A stretch of 37,340 nt of DNA from Candidatus Obscuribacterales bacterium (lineage in GTDB: Bacteria; Cyanobacteriota; Vampirovibrionia; Obscuribacterales; Obscuribacteraceae): positions 1-37,340 of the forward strand of contig JAIEQI010000068.1 in the NCBI GenBank assembly GCA_019747875.1, read 5' to 3'. Positions 24,127 to 32,792 of the stretch are shown in pieces. A program made the translations under genes and the position numbers. Positions within the stretch are counted from its first letter, which is position 1. The number at the start of each line of letters is the position of its first letter. The notes below the pieces were generated by a model, which was given only the letters and a program-made list of their open reading frames with translations, did no database searches and was not told the DNA's origin.

Positions 24127-24785
24127 TAGATTTTTCCTTTAGGAAGAATGGTACCGCATACAGTGTCGAGGATGCTAACGAGCTGCGTGTTTAGGCTGGA
24201 ACTAGCACCTCTATCGATGCCCGCTTTCACCCAGGTGCGACCGGCCGGTTTTTCCCATACGGCGAAAACGATTCGACTGTTGGAGTCGCTCACATTCACA
24301 GCAAGAATTTCTCCTGCAGCTTTATTTGCGTGCGTTACTCGAAATCCAGTGTTGTTGCAGGCTGAAATAATTGCTTGCATTGTAGAAAGATAGCTGCCAT
24401 CCACGTTTCTGCACAATGGACCAATCTGAACGCTTGCATCGTCGGCATACTTGTCGCTGCCAAGCTTATGTGATTTCGCTCTCCAAGCCAAAGGTGTTTT
24501 CGGGACAACGGCTTGGCTTGGTATTGGCAATGCCACCGCAGAAAGTGGCATCAGTGCTGCATGTGAACGTTCTACCACGGGTGGATGTTCTGGCACGATC
24601 GGTTTTTCTGGTGAGGCTATGTCGTCTTGAATCTGTGGCGCAATTGGCATGTTGAAATTGACATTCTCATTAACTGGAGCAGGCTCCTCCTCCACACTCT
24701 CTTGTGCGACGGATATTGACTGGATACTCAGAAAGTATCCGAGGATTACAAGAGCCAAAAAAGGTTTTGATGAGAAAGAAAACAT
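24126..24785 (-). CDS. Secreted or membrane-anchored hypothetical protein
   Basis: This protein of about 219 aa has an N-terminal hydrophobic signal (FLALVILGYFLSIQSISVA), then a Pro/Glu-rich stretch to about residue 100, then a compact domain containing SLSTMQAIISACNNTGFRV-like and RIVFAVWEKPAGRTWVKAGI sequences. ATG 24785 is preferred as it opens the signal peptide; a TTG at 24842 is also in frame. Neither has a strong ribosome-binding site. It overlaps pncB by one base. Function is unknown. Confidence 0.7.
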   Translation of the reverse strand: MFSFSSKPFLALVILGYFLSIQSISVAQESVEEEPAPVNENVNFNMPIAPQIQDDIASPEKPIVPEHPPVVERSHAALMPLSAVALPIPSQAVVPKTPLAWRAKSHKLGSDKYADDASVQIGPLCRNVDGSYLSTMQAIISACNNTGFRVTHANKAAGEILAVNVSDSNSRIVFAVWEKPAGRTWVKAGIDRGASSSLNTQLVSILDTVCGTILPKGKI

Positions 24786-24967
24786 GCGTTGCAAGGAGCT
24801 CGTTAATACTGAATTCAATTGAGCAAATCCTAAACCCTGCAAGCAATGCTAGCAAGATCATCTGGGTTAGAGGTTGCAAATAGACGATAATTATAAGCTG
24901 CTGCAGCAAAAAGCAGTTGTCAGCAAAGCGAACCAAGAAATTTCGCAGCCCAGGAGGGAGAAGATAA

Positions 24968-26371
24968 ATGAAGCGCGCTATTCTCACAGTTGTTCTTTGC
25001 GCCCTTTCGTTGCCGGCAGTTTCGGCTCCGGCTATCGCTGAAGACGATGCTTCGTCAGTTAAGAGCATCATCTCAGAGGGTGAGAAGGAGGCAAAGGCAG
25101 GGCGATGGAATAAAGCAAGCCAAGCTTTCTTGGAGGCTTGCTCGAAAGATCCATCCAATGTAGTTGCGTTGCACGATCTCGCTGTTGCCTATGCACACAC
25201 AGGCAAGCTCGAGGAAGCTGCCGATTGTGAGATCAAGGCACTAGCAATCAATGAATCATATATTCCGGCGCATGTGGAACTGGGTTGGATTTTAGGTAAG
25301 CAAAAGAAGTACAACGAAGCCCGCGAACATCTCAGCAAAGCGCTAGCGCTTGATCCTCAAAATAGTGCGGCGCGCAAGAATTTAGATGCCGTCAACATGG
25401 AGCGTCAAGGGAAAGTTGCGCAGGCGGATAGGCTTCAACAAATTGTGAATAGTGTTGAAGAGGCGGTGCAATCGCCCATTTCACAAGCCACGGAAACAGC
25501 CGTATCAAAAGCCTTAATTACTCGCGGCACAATGATGTTTCGTCAGGGCAAGACTGACGTAGCCCGCCGCTTGTTTGAACAAGCTATCGCCAGTTGCCCG
25601 ACTTCAGCTGTAGCTCACGCATCGCTGGGTGTAATTCTTGGCACCACAGGTGATATCGATGGCGAAATCAAAGAACAGAAAAGCGCACACGATCTCGACA
25701 ACAAAAATACGACCATTCTGTGCAATCTAGCCTGGGCCTTCGCTCAGAAAGGCGATCTTGATTCAGCGCTTACGAATTATCAAAAGGCACTGAACTTAGA
25801 TCCGAAGTGCATCGATGCCCAAGTTGGTCAGGGAATTGTGCTCTTCCGCCAGAATAAATTAGAAGCCAGCATTGCACTGCTCAAGGAAGTTGTTCGAACA
25901 AATCCAGATGCCGCAAAAGCTCATCTCGGCTTGGGTGCCGTGCTCCAGGGAGCCGGTAGAAATGAGGAGGCTATCGCTGAACTCGAATCAGCGGCCAAAT
26001 TGGCACCGGCAAACATAGAGGCAAAAACACGCCTGGCAGCGGCTTATTTGACAGCAGAGAATTATGGGAAGTCTATTGAGCACTATAGACTGCTTGTTGA
26101 GCGCTTCCCCAACGATCCGGAGCTGCGAATTGGCTTGGGACTGGCGCTAACTAAGACCGACGATATCAGTGGAGCTTTGATTCAATTCCGCAGAGCCCTT
26201 GAGCTGGATCGCAACCTGGCAGCCGCACATGCCTGTTTATCCATGGTTCAAGAGATGAAGGGCAAGTTGGAAGCTGCCCGTGAGTCAGCCGAGATGGCTG
26301 CCCGCGTTGATAATACGTATCGAGACGTCGCTCAAAGACTTGCAGCCTCAAGAAATAATATAGATATGTAG
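24968..26371 (+). CDS. Secreted TPR-repeat protein
   Basis: This 467-aa protein starts with a signal peptide (MKRAILTVVLCALSLPAVSA, cleavage near PAIA). About ten tetratricopeptide repeats follow in two blocks (about residues 40-140 and 180-450). Typical helices contain Y/A-x-x-G and A-x-x-LDP ends (ALALDPQNSAARKN; ALNLDPKCIDAQ). Repeats of this kind form protein-binding superhelices, and the protein probably works in the periplasm. GGAGGGAGAAG precedes ATG 24968. The gene is divergent from the one at 24126-24785. A second TPR gene follows after 56 bp, so an operon is likely. Confidence 0.88.
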   Translation: MKRAILTVVLCALSLPAVSAPAIAEDDASSVKSIISEGEKEAKAGRWNKASQAFLEACSKDPSNVVALHDLAVAYAHTGKLEEAADCEIKALAINESYIPAHVELGWILGKQKKYNEAREHLSKALALDPQNSAARKNLDAVNMERQGKVAQADRLQQIVNSVEEAVQSPISQATETAVSKALITRGTMMFRQGKTDVARRLFEQAIASCPTSAVAHASLGVILGTTGDIDGEIKEQKSAHDLDNKNTTILCNLAWAFAQKGDLDSALTNYQKALNLDPKCIDAQVGQGIVLFRQNKLEASIALLKEVVRTNPDAAKAHLGLGAVLQGAGRNEEAIAELESAAKLAPANIEAKTRLAAAYLTAENYGKSIEHYRLLVERFPNDPELRIGLGLALTKTDDISGALIQFRRALELDRNLAAAHACLSMVQEMKGKLEAARESAEMAARVDNTYRDVAQRLAASRNNIDM

Positions 26372-26427
26372 TGATCCACTGGTACACTAGGATTGAGTAC
26401 AGGACCCTCAATTCCCCGGGTACCGCT

Positions 26428-27381
26428 GTGAAAAACAGAATGCTCACTGCCTTCTCGGCGTTAGTGCTGGCTTCATTGTTCTCAGCACCTGTTTTGGCGC
26501 GTTCTGTTTTTGATGAAGGCATGGAATACTACAATGGCAAGCGTTACCATCAGGCTGCCGTGGCTTTCACCAAAGCGAGCATTCAGGAGCCCGCGAATCA
26601 AACCTACCGCTATTATTTGGCGAACTGTCTGGTTCATTTAAGAAAGCACGATCGCGCCATTGAAGAATATCGAGCGGCGTATACGCTTGATCCCAAAAGT
26701 TCTTTCGGAGATTATTCGGCGCAAGCTTTACTCGGCTACCATCAGTCTTTGCCGGGAGCTTCCAGCGATAGCCATGAACTTGGAAAAGCCAAGAATTTGA
26801 TTCGAGCGCAAACAAACACGGAGAAATACAAGCAAACAGTGCTTGCCAGCCGCGGTGAACTGGAAGTGAGAGCCAAGGTTGATGCGCAGATAAAAGCAAT
26901 CGATGAGCAAGCCAGAGCGGATATTCAAAAGCTTCACGATCCACTCATTTTCATGCCCGCCCCGCGTGCTAATCCGCTTTTAGCGATGCCTGAACTTCTG
27001 AAGGAAAGAGAAGATCAAATCAAACTTGCAGCAAAGCAAGAAAAGGAGCGCTTGTTGAAGGAAGCGGACGAGCGCAGTAAGCCGTTTCAATCATGGAAAA
27101 GAGGACGTGACGCAGCCTTGGATGAAGTGGCAGCGAATCTCGAATCGCAGCTTGAACAGCCAGTTGGTCCCAGTGGTATTAAACTGCAAGCTAAGGGAAC
27201 CGATTTGTATGTTCGCTATTACGGAAAGGCACTGCCAAACAAGTTGCCCGATGCACGTGCAGCTACTGCAAGAATAGTGCCTGAAGGAAGTGATTACGAG
27301 CCCCCGACACCTCCACCAAATGAAAAGGTAGAACCCAAAGCGAGTTCGCAACAAGTTAAAGCGCGGCTTTTGAAAGAGTAA
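26428..27381 (+). CDS. Secreted protein with TPR and coiled-coil regions
   Basis: This protein of about 317 aa has a signal peptide (MLTAFSALVLASLFSAPVLA), two TPR-like repeats at about residues 30-100 (GKRYHQAAVAFTKAS; YYLANCLVHLRKHDRAIEEYRAA), a long charged coiled coil (about 115-240, including KEREDQIKLAAKQEKERLLKEA) and a Pro-rich end. The start is uncertain: GTG 26428 gives a Lys/Arg n-region, and ATG 26440 is the alternative. The gene lies just downstream of the first TPR gene. Confidence 0.78.
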   Translation: MKNRMLTAFSALVLASLFSAPVLARSVFDEGMEYYNGKRYHQAAVAFTKASIQEPANQTYRYYLANCLVHLRKHDRAIEEYRAAYTLDPKSSFGDYSAQALLGYHQSLPGASSDSHELGKAKNLIRAQTNTEKYKQTVLASRGELEVRAKVDAQIKAIDEQARADIQKLHDPLIFMPAPRANPLLAMPELLKEREDQIKLAAKQEKERLLKEADERSKPFQSWKRGRDAALDEVAANLESQLEQPVGPSGIKLQAKGTDLYVRYYGKALPNKLPDARAATARIVPEGSDYEPPTPPPNEKVEPKASSQQVKARLLKE

Positions 27382-27453
27382 GCATGTCACGTCCAGTAGT
27401 GGTCTGTTCCATTTTCGCGGAAATTCAAGTTTTTGCATTTAGAGCTAGAAAGC

Positions 27454-28731
27454 TTATAGAGTCACGATTTTAGAAGCCTTCGGAATCTCGGTCGCGTCAG
27501 AGAAGGGTAGCAGGTAGCCCTTCAGCCTTCCATCGAACAGTTGTTGTTGGACCTCGGTTCTGTTCATCGGTCGAATTGATGCGTAAGTAGCAATAGAGTG
27601 CTTGCCCAGTTCTGGACGTTTTAGCAGCATAAGCAGCTCTTGCAGCTTGTAGACCGGTTCGCTTAAAAGGGTTGGTTTTGATGTTGGGTACATTGTGCGT
27701 GCTGTGACGACGCCGAGGACTGATTGTGTTTTCTCATCGATAAGCGGGCCGCCACTCATTCCTGGTGAGTATCCTTTCGACGTTGAAACCAGGATCGGAC
27801 GCGATTGATCTGTCCATGCCGGCAGATTTTGCTGATGTTCATCTCGTTTCGACTCTATGAGGAATTTTTCCAACCTGCTGCGTTGCGCGTAGTTTGTATC
27901 AAGAGCATTTTCCAGACTAGTAAGCTCTTTGCTCTTGCCGGCGTGAACCATGTTGAAGTTAAGTTTCCCTCCGCGGGCACCGAAGGCGTTTACCGCTCGC
28001 TCGGTATTGAGGAGTTCTAGGGTTTGTGCGAGCTTTGGGGCTTGTAAGTTGTGTGGCTGGAATGTTCTTAGAATGGCAAGGTTAGCTGTTGGATGCATTG
28101 CCAGAAGTTCTGAATCGAGCAATCTACCATCTGCTGTGTGGACAAGGACATATTGTTTGTTGTGAATCGGGTGGGCATTAGTTGCGATCAGTCTGTCATT
28201 ATCGATCGCAAATCCGGATATTCGTCCATTTGGGAAATCCACCCGTACGATCGGATTTTTGGATGGATCTTCAGAGAGCATCTTAAGAGCGTTATGCTTG
28301 GCGTTAAGGAGAGAGCCAATCTTGGCACCAGCTGCGCCACCAATGAGATTGAGAGCTAATTCACCAGCAATTTCACCAAGGCGTTGCGCAGTGCTGTATG
28401 GTGATCTCCTAGTGTCAGAGGAATCTTTGTGGGCATCCAAGGCGTCGTTGACTGACTTCGCTTGTTGCTTTATCGTCTGAAGAGCGCCCAGTGCAGCCGT
28501 AGTTTGCAGTGCTATTCCTAGAGTAGGCATGCTCTTTTGTAAGTGAGCCAGTACAAGTGCAATGCCGCCTCCAAGAGCTTCTTCCTTGGCAATCGTAGAA
28601 AAAGATGATGTTGTTATGTGTTTGCTGAATCCCTGACGGAACTCCTTTAACTCAGACGCGCTTTCAGAAAGTAGCTTGGCTACCGAAGAGGTATCTGAGG
28701 GATCCAACGGTATTGATTCGACTCTGTCCAT
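27454..28731 (-). CDS. Trypsin-like (HtrA-type) protease homologue, triad Asp replaced by Asn
   Basis: In this 425-aa protein the C-terminal half is a chymotrypsin-fold domain. H187 is in ATNAHPI and S326 in GMSGGPL. The position that is Asp in most HtrA proteins (DLAVL) is N217 (ANLAILR). The N-terminal half (residues 1-155) is helical with a Gly/Ala-rich hydrophobic stretch (IGGAAGAKIGSLL). There is no signal peptide and no PDZ domain. GGAGAG precedes ATG 28731. It may be a weakly active or non-catalytic relative. It converges with the TPR operon. Confidence 0.82.
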   Translation of the reverse strand: MDRVESIPLDPSDTSSVAKLLSESASELKEFRQGFSKHITTSSFSTIAKEEALGGGIALVLAHLQKSMPTLGIALQTTAALGALQTIKQQAKSVNDALDAHKDSSDTRRSPYSTAQRLGEIAGELALNLIGGAAGAKIGSLLNAKHNALKMLSEDPSKNPIVRVDFPNGRISGFAIDNDRLIATNAHPIHNKQYVLVHTADGRLLDSELLAMHPTANLAILRTFQPHNLQAPKLAQTLELLNTERAVNAFGARGGKLNFNMVHAGKSKELTSLENALDTNYAQRSRLEKFLIESKRDEHQQNLPAWTDQSRPILVSTSKGYSPGMSGGPLIDEKTQSVLGVVTARTMYPTSKPTLLSEPVYKLQELLMLLKRPELGKHSIATYASIRPMNRTEVQQQLFDGRLKGYLLPFSDATEIPKASKIVTL

Positions 28732-29206
28732 TTTCTACTCTCCTGTTTTCTGAAGAGTAAATGGGTGGGCGTTACTAGTTTGTGTAATGGGGGCGCTGTT
28801 TGCGGGTGCTTTAGTGTCTAGTGGAATTAATTTGCAGATTTTGTAAAACAAACCGTGTAATTTCTCGAAAGAGGCTTCGGTAGTCGTTCTTGTAGATCTT
28901 TCCCAAAATTATTGACTGGCAGGCTGTTTCGCCTTTCTTGACTGGTTTTGGCAGCAAATAGATCTGGTATGATTCTCCTTAGTCTCGGTCGTAGGATGAA
29001 GCTGAGCAAGTTTTGTCCTACAGATTTGAAAATTTCGGGAATCCGACTCAGAACGTTGAAGTATACCTATGCATCTCTGCTAGGCAGCGAATTAGGAAAC
29101 GGAATACGTATTTTGGAGGGTGCCCACCTGGATTTATTCCGGGTCAAAATACTGCGGCGTCGCCCACGGCTGAGACCAACCTTCAACAAGAATAAAGACG
29201 ATTTCT
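28732..29206. other. Intergenic region between the protease-like gene and tsaE
   Basis: These 475 bp hold the divergent promoters of the protease-like gene and tsaE. No RNA or repeat is recognised. One short plus-strand frame is listed separately as doubtful. Confidence 0.4.
29013..29195 (+). CDS. Doubtful 60-aa peptide
   Basis: The frame has a natural-looking composition (YLCISARQ; CPPGFIPGQNTAASPTAETN) and ends 11 bp before tsaE. Its only start is TTG 29013, with no good ribosome-binding site, and an overlapping longer frame exists in another phase. I list it because it could be a small coupled gene; the chance that it is spurious is higher. Confidence 0.2.
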   Translation: MSYRFENFGNPTQNVEVYLCISARQRIRKRNTYFGGCPPGFIPGQNTAASPTAETNLQQE

Positions 29207-29707
29207 GTGCTGGCTAAAACCGTTCATTTAAATGATGCGGAGGCAACTCGTAAGCTTGGAATGCTCATAGGGGAGAACCTTGAGCCAGGTCTTGTGGTCG
29301 CGCTGTTGGGCGATCTCGGTGCCGGCAAGACAACCCTAACTCAGGCATTGGCTGCTGCTCTTGGAATTAAAGAAATGGTGAGCAGTCCAACATTTTTGAT
29401 GTTGAGCGAATACCATTCAGGCAGATTGCCGCTTTTTCATTTCGATCTCTATCGCTTGCAAGAAGATATGCAATCGCCGTCGGCGCTCTTCCAAATGAAG
29501 TCAGACATGGACGAGGCGTTGCTGTCGAATTCTGTGGTTGTCGTCGAATGGCTGAATCTATGGGAAGACTTTGCGGCCGATTATGAGCAACTACGGGTTG
29601 AACTTCGCTATTTGAGCGGTTCTAATGGACGTGAGGCAACTTTCAGCGCGTCAGGACCGCGTGCCCAGGCGCTTTTGGACCGAATCACCGCTGGTTGTCA
29701 TGCATAG
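29207..29707 (+). CDS. tsaE: tRNA threonylcarbamoyladenosine biosynthesis ATPase TsaE
   Basis: This 166-aa P-loop protein works with TsaB, TsaC and TsaD in making t6A at position 37 of ANN-decoding tRNAs. Walker A GDLGAGKTTL is at about residues 36-45, then SSPTFLMLSEY and LFHFDLYRL are signature stretches. The start is GTG 29207; no strong ribosome-binding site is visible. The family is usually about 150 aa, so the length is normal. A tRNA with anticodon CAT, such as the permuted module at 2279-2408 would give, would be in its substrate class. Confidence 0.94.
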   Translation: MLAKTVHLNDAEATRKLGMLIGENLEPGLVVALLGDLGAGKTTLTQALAAALGIKEMVSSPTFLMLSEYHSGRLPLFHFDLYRLQEDMQSPSALFQMKSDMDEALLSNSVVVVEWLNLWEDFAADYEQLRVELRYLSGSNGREATFSASGPRAQALLDRITAGCHA

Positions 29708-29898
29708 ACTGAAAGTTTTTGCCGATAAGTTTGTAAAGTTCTCGCTGCAAAAAACTTTTTTGGCTAACTTGCTATCTGACCAAAAGGCTCTTCAATTCAG
29801 GCAGAAGAAAAATTTTGTTAGGGGGATGGCAGGAAGCCTTTTACTATATAAATGAACGAATTTAAGAAAAAGGTCAGAGGGGGGCCATCTATATAGCG

Positions 29899-29907
29899 TG
29901 TTATACT
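29899..29907 (+). promoter_or_regulatory. Candidate extended -10 promoter for topA
   Basis: TGTTATACT matches the TGnTATAAT extended -10 form, 136 bp before topA. No good -35 is visible at the usual spacing. A TTGACA at 29926 has no matching -10. The rest of the 29708-30042 spacer shows nothing else I can name. Confidence 0.35.
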
Positions 29908-30042
29908 CTCCGCTCGGCACAGTTCTTGACAGGCTTTGAGTCGGTCCGGCTCTGTCCCACTCCCGAAAACCCTTTGTGAGTGGACGTTTTAGAAACTTAA
30001 GTCCCACCCCATTTCTTCTCATACGGATAGTAGCCGCAGCTT

Positions 30043-32361
30043 ATGGCCAAATCACTTGTAATAGTAGAGTCCCCTGCAAAAGCTAAAACGATTAGCAAAA
30101 TCCTTGGTACCGATTACCAGGTTAAAGCCAGTATCGGGCACGTACGCGATCTGCCGAAGAATAAACTCGGCGTCAACGTTCGCAAAAACTTCGAACCACA
30201 GTACGAGATACTGCGCGACAAAGAGCCGGTCGTCAAAGAGCTACGCGAAGCCGCTGAGAAGGCAGACAAAGTTTACCTGGCGCCTGACCCTGACCGCGAA
30301 GGGGAAGCAATTGCATGGCACTTGTCGGAGATTCTTGATATTTCTCCGAAGAAGTTGCATCGAGTAGAGTTCAACGAAATCACCAAGGACGCGGTTCTGG
30401 CCGCTATGAAGAAGCCGCGTCAAATCGATGCGCGCCTTGTTGATGCTCAGCAAGCACGCCGTCTGCTCGACAGACTTGTCGGTTACAAGATCAGTCCGCT
30501 TCTCTGGAGAAAGGTGAACGGGCGCTCGGCTGGGCGCGTTCAGAGCGTTGCCGTGCGCATCATCTGTGAGCGTGAGGAAGAAATCGAACGCTTTGAACCA
30601 AAAGAGTATTGGTCGTTGCGCGGCGAATTTTCCAAATCGCGTGCAAAACAAACCTTCGGTGCAAATCTCGTCAAGTACGATGGGAAGCGTATCATTGCTG
30701 CATCTGACAAGGCGGGTGCAGGCACAACAGTGATCGAATCGCAAAAGCAAATCAAAAAGATTATTGATGCGACCGAGAAGGAAGATTTTGTTGTCAGTTC
30801 TGTCACAACGAAGAGCAGTCAGAGACAGCCGCAAGCACCATTCATTACCTCTACTTTGCAGAGAGAATCGGCAAACACTCTCGGTTATACCGTGAAGAAA
30901 ACCATGCAAGTCGCGCAATCCTTATATGAAGGGGTTGAACTGGGCGCCCAAGGTCCTTCCGGTCTCATAACTTATATGAGAACTGACTCGACACGGATCT
31001 CGCAACAAGCACAAGAAGAAGCCAAAGCGTTCATTCTCGAAAGACACGGCAAGAAGTATTATCCCGACAAACCGCGTGTTTATGAGCGTAAAGGTAAGAG
31101 CATTCAAGATGCTCACGAAGCTATTCGTCCATCCAGTGTGAACCGCACGCCTGAGTCGATCAAGGGATTTCTAACACCTGATCAATTCAAGCTCTACAAA
31201 TTGATTTGGGAGCGTTTTGTTGCAAGCCAAATGGCAGCAGCGGAGCTTTCCACCAGAACGGTCGAAATTACCGCTGGAAAGGCAATGTTCCGCGCTTCTG
31301 CATCTGAAATTACGTTTGCTGGCTACACAATTGTTCTGAATAAAGAATCGAAAGATAGCCGTGATGAAGAAGAAGATAAGGAAGCGACCGATCACTTGCC
31401 GGAATTGAGCAAAGGTGATGAGCTCAAACTCAAAGACCTGGATCCGAAGCAACACTTCACCCAACCGCCGCCCAGATTCAGCGAAGCTAGTCTCGTTAAG
31501 ACTCTGGAAGAACTGGGGATCGGTCGTCCTTCGACCTACGTTGCCACGGTCGCCACGATTATCGATAGAAAATACGTTGAGCGTGTGAATAAGACTCTGG
31601 TTCCAACCAAGCTTGGTCGAGCGGTCAATGAAATGCTGGTAGCTCACTTCGGCAATATTGTCGATGTTGGTTTCACAGCTGAAATGGAAGCCAAGCTCGA
31701 CCAGATCGAAGACGACAAAGTTGACTGGCATGGCATGCTCAAGGATTTCTATAAGCCCTTTGGCGAGACCTTGAAGAAAGCCGAAGAGAGTATGGATAAG
31801 ATTGTCATACTCTCAGACCAAATGTGCCCGAATTGCGGCTTGCAGATGGCTGTGAAGTCGTCTCGATTCGGCCAGTTCCTGGGATGCACCGGCTACCCTG
31901 AGTGCAAAACGACAATCAAGCTAACGAAGGAAGGTTTGCCGGTTCCGCCGGATCGTCCTTCTGAGGAAATCTGCCGCACATGCGGCGGACCAATGTTGAT
32001 TCGCTACGGACGTTATGGTGATTACCTTACTTGCGCCTCTGAGACTTGTACGGAACAACGTCCGATCGTCAAATCCACAGGGGTTAAATGTCCCCGTGAG
32101 GAATGCGGCGGTGAGATTGTCGAGAAGAAATCTCGTCGAGGCAAAATGTTCTACGGTTGCAGCCACTATGGTTTGAACAAGTGCACCATGGCGTACTGGT
32201 ATCCACCGCTGCTATCGGGCGGACCGGAAAACAAGACGACATGTCCGAAGTGCAGTGCGCTACTGCTTTACAAGGTGCTCAAGCGTGGGGATCAAATTGC
32301 ATGCTCAAGCAAAGAGTGTGATTTTGCCCAGCTTGCCACCGGCAAGGAAACGCACGCCTAA
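30043..32361 (+). CDS. topA: DNA topoisomerase I
   Basis: This 772-aa type IA topoisomerase relaxes negative supercoils. The TOPRIM domain is at the start (KSLVIVESPAKAKTISKIL; DPDREGEAIAWHL). The catalytic Tyr is Y311 in GLITYMRTDSTRI. The core continues with HEAIRPSS and GIGRPSTYV. Four C-terminal zinc ribbons follow (CPNCG...C, CRTCG...C, CPREECGG...C, CPKCS...C), aiding single-strand binding. The gene appears complete. A long structured spacer separates it from clpC. Confidence 0.97.
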   Translation: MAKSLVIVESPAKAKTISKILGTDYQVKASIGHVRDLPKNKLGVNVRKNFEPQYEILRDKEPVVKELREAAEKADKVYLAPDPDREGEAIAWHLSEILDISPKKLHRVEFNEITKDAVLAAMKKPRQIDARLVDAQQARRLLDRLVGYKISPLLWRKVNGRSAGRVQSVAVRIICEREEEIERFEPKEYWSLRGEFSKSRAKQTFGANLVKYDGKRIIAASDKAGAGTTVIESQKQIKKIIDATEKEDFVVSSVTTKSSQRQPQAPFITSTLQRESANTLGYTVKKTMQVAQSLYEGVELGAQGPSGLITYMRTDSTRISQQAQEEAKAFILERHGKKYYPDKPRVYERKGKSIQDAHEAIRPSSVNRTPESIKGFLTPDQFKLYKLIWERFVASQMAAAELSTRTVEITAGKAMFRASASEITFAGYTIVLNKESKDSRDEEEDKEATDHLPELSKGDELKLKDLDPKQHFTQPPPRFSEASLVKTLEELGIGRPSTYVATVATIIDRKYVERVNKTLVPTKLGRAVNEMLVAHFGNIVDVGFTAEMEAKLDQIEDDKVDWHGMLKDFYKPFGETLKKAEESMDKIVILSDQMCPNCGLQMAVKSSRFGQFLGCTGYPECKTTIKLTKEGLPVPPDRPSEEICRTCGGPMLIRYGRYGDYLTCASETCTEQRPIVKSTGVKCPREECGGEIVEKKSRRGKMFYGCSHYGLNKCTMAYWYPPLLSGGPENKTTCPKCSALLLYKVLKRGDQIACSSKECDFAQLATGKETHA

Positions 32362-32559
32362 GTACGGCAGCTGAGCAGATCTGTGGGGACGTAAACGTTG
32401 CGCGTCTTACGCATCGCGTGCCAGCTTCGGAGGTGCCCATTAGCTGTCGTCGTAGGCTCGCGCGTTCGTGCATCTTGATATCGGCATGTATTGAGCTGCA
32501 ACTACTTCGGGAATCGATGGCGGATCCAAGCAATCTTGCTTACAATTTGAAAACATCAG

Positions 32560-32658
32560 CTGACCGGGTATAAGGTCTGAAACCTAGCCTGAGGGGCCAG
32601 GTAGCAAAGACCGTCAAAATCCCCGGGCAACGGAACTTTCGATCAAGAAAACGGTCAG
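32560..32658 (+). ncRNA. Structured leader or small RNA upstream of clpC
   Basis: The ends CTGACCG and CGGTCAG pair over 7 bp. Inside, GGTCT (32574-32578) pairs with AGACC (32608-32612) and encloses a second hairpin ACCT-A-GCC/GGC-C-AGGT. A loop with CCCCGGG and AACGGAAC follows. A second ACGGTC downstream could compete for GACCGT, giving two alternative folds, as in riboswitch-like leaders. It lies in the 431-bp gap 32362-32792 before clpC; the rest of the gap has no gene. I do not recognise the class. Confidence 0.45.
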
Positions 32659-32792
32659 ATGATTATCAATACGTTAACGGTCCCGACCTTAAAAATCAGG
32701 ATCATGCCCATCAAAAGGGCGTTCGCGAGCATTTGTTCTTCAAGTGGGTGTTAGAATTATTACATTAAACTGCTAGGGGAGGCGTAAACGCC

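Noticed and set aside
28948..29217. 89-aa frame before tsaE
   Set aside because: It has no ribosome-binding site and overlaps both tsaE and another frame; its composition is not protein-like.
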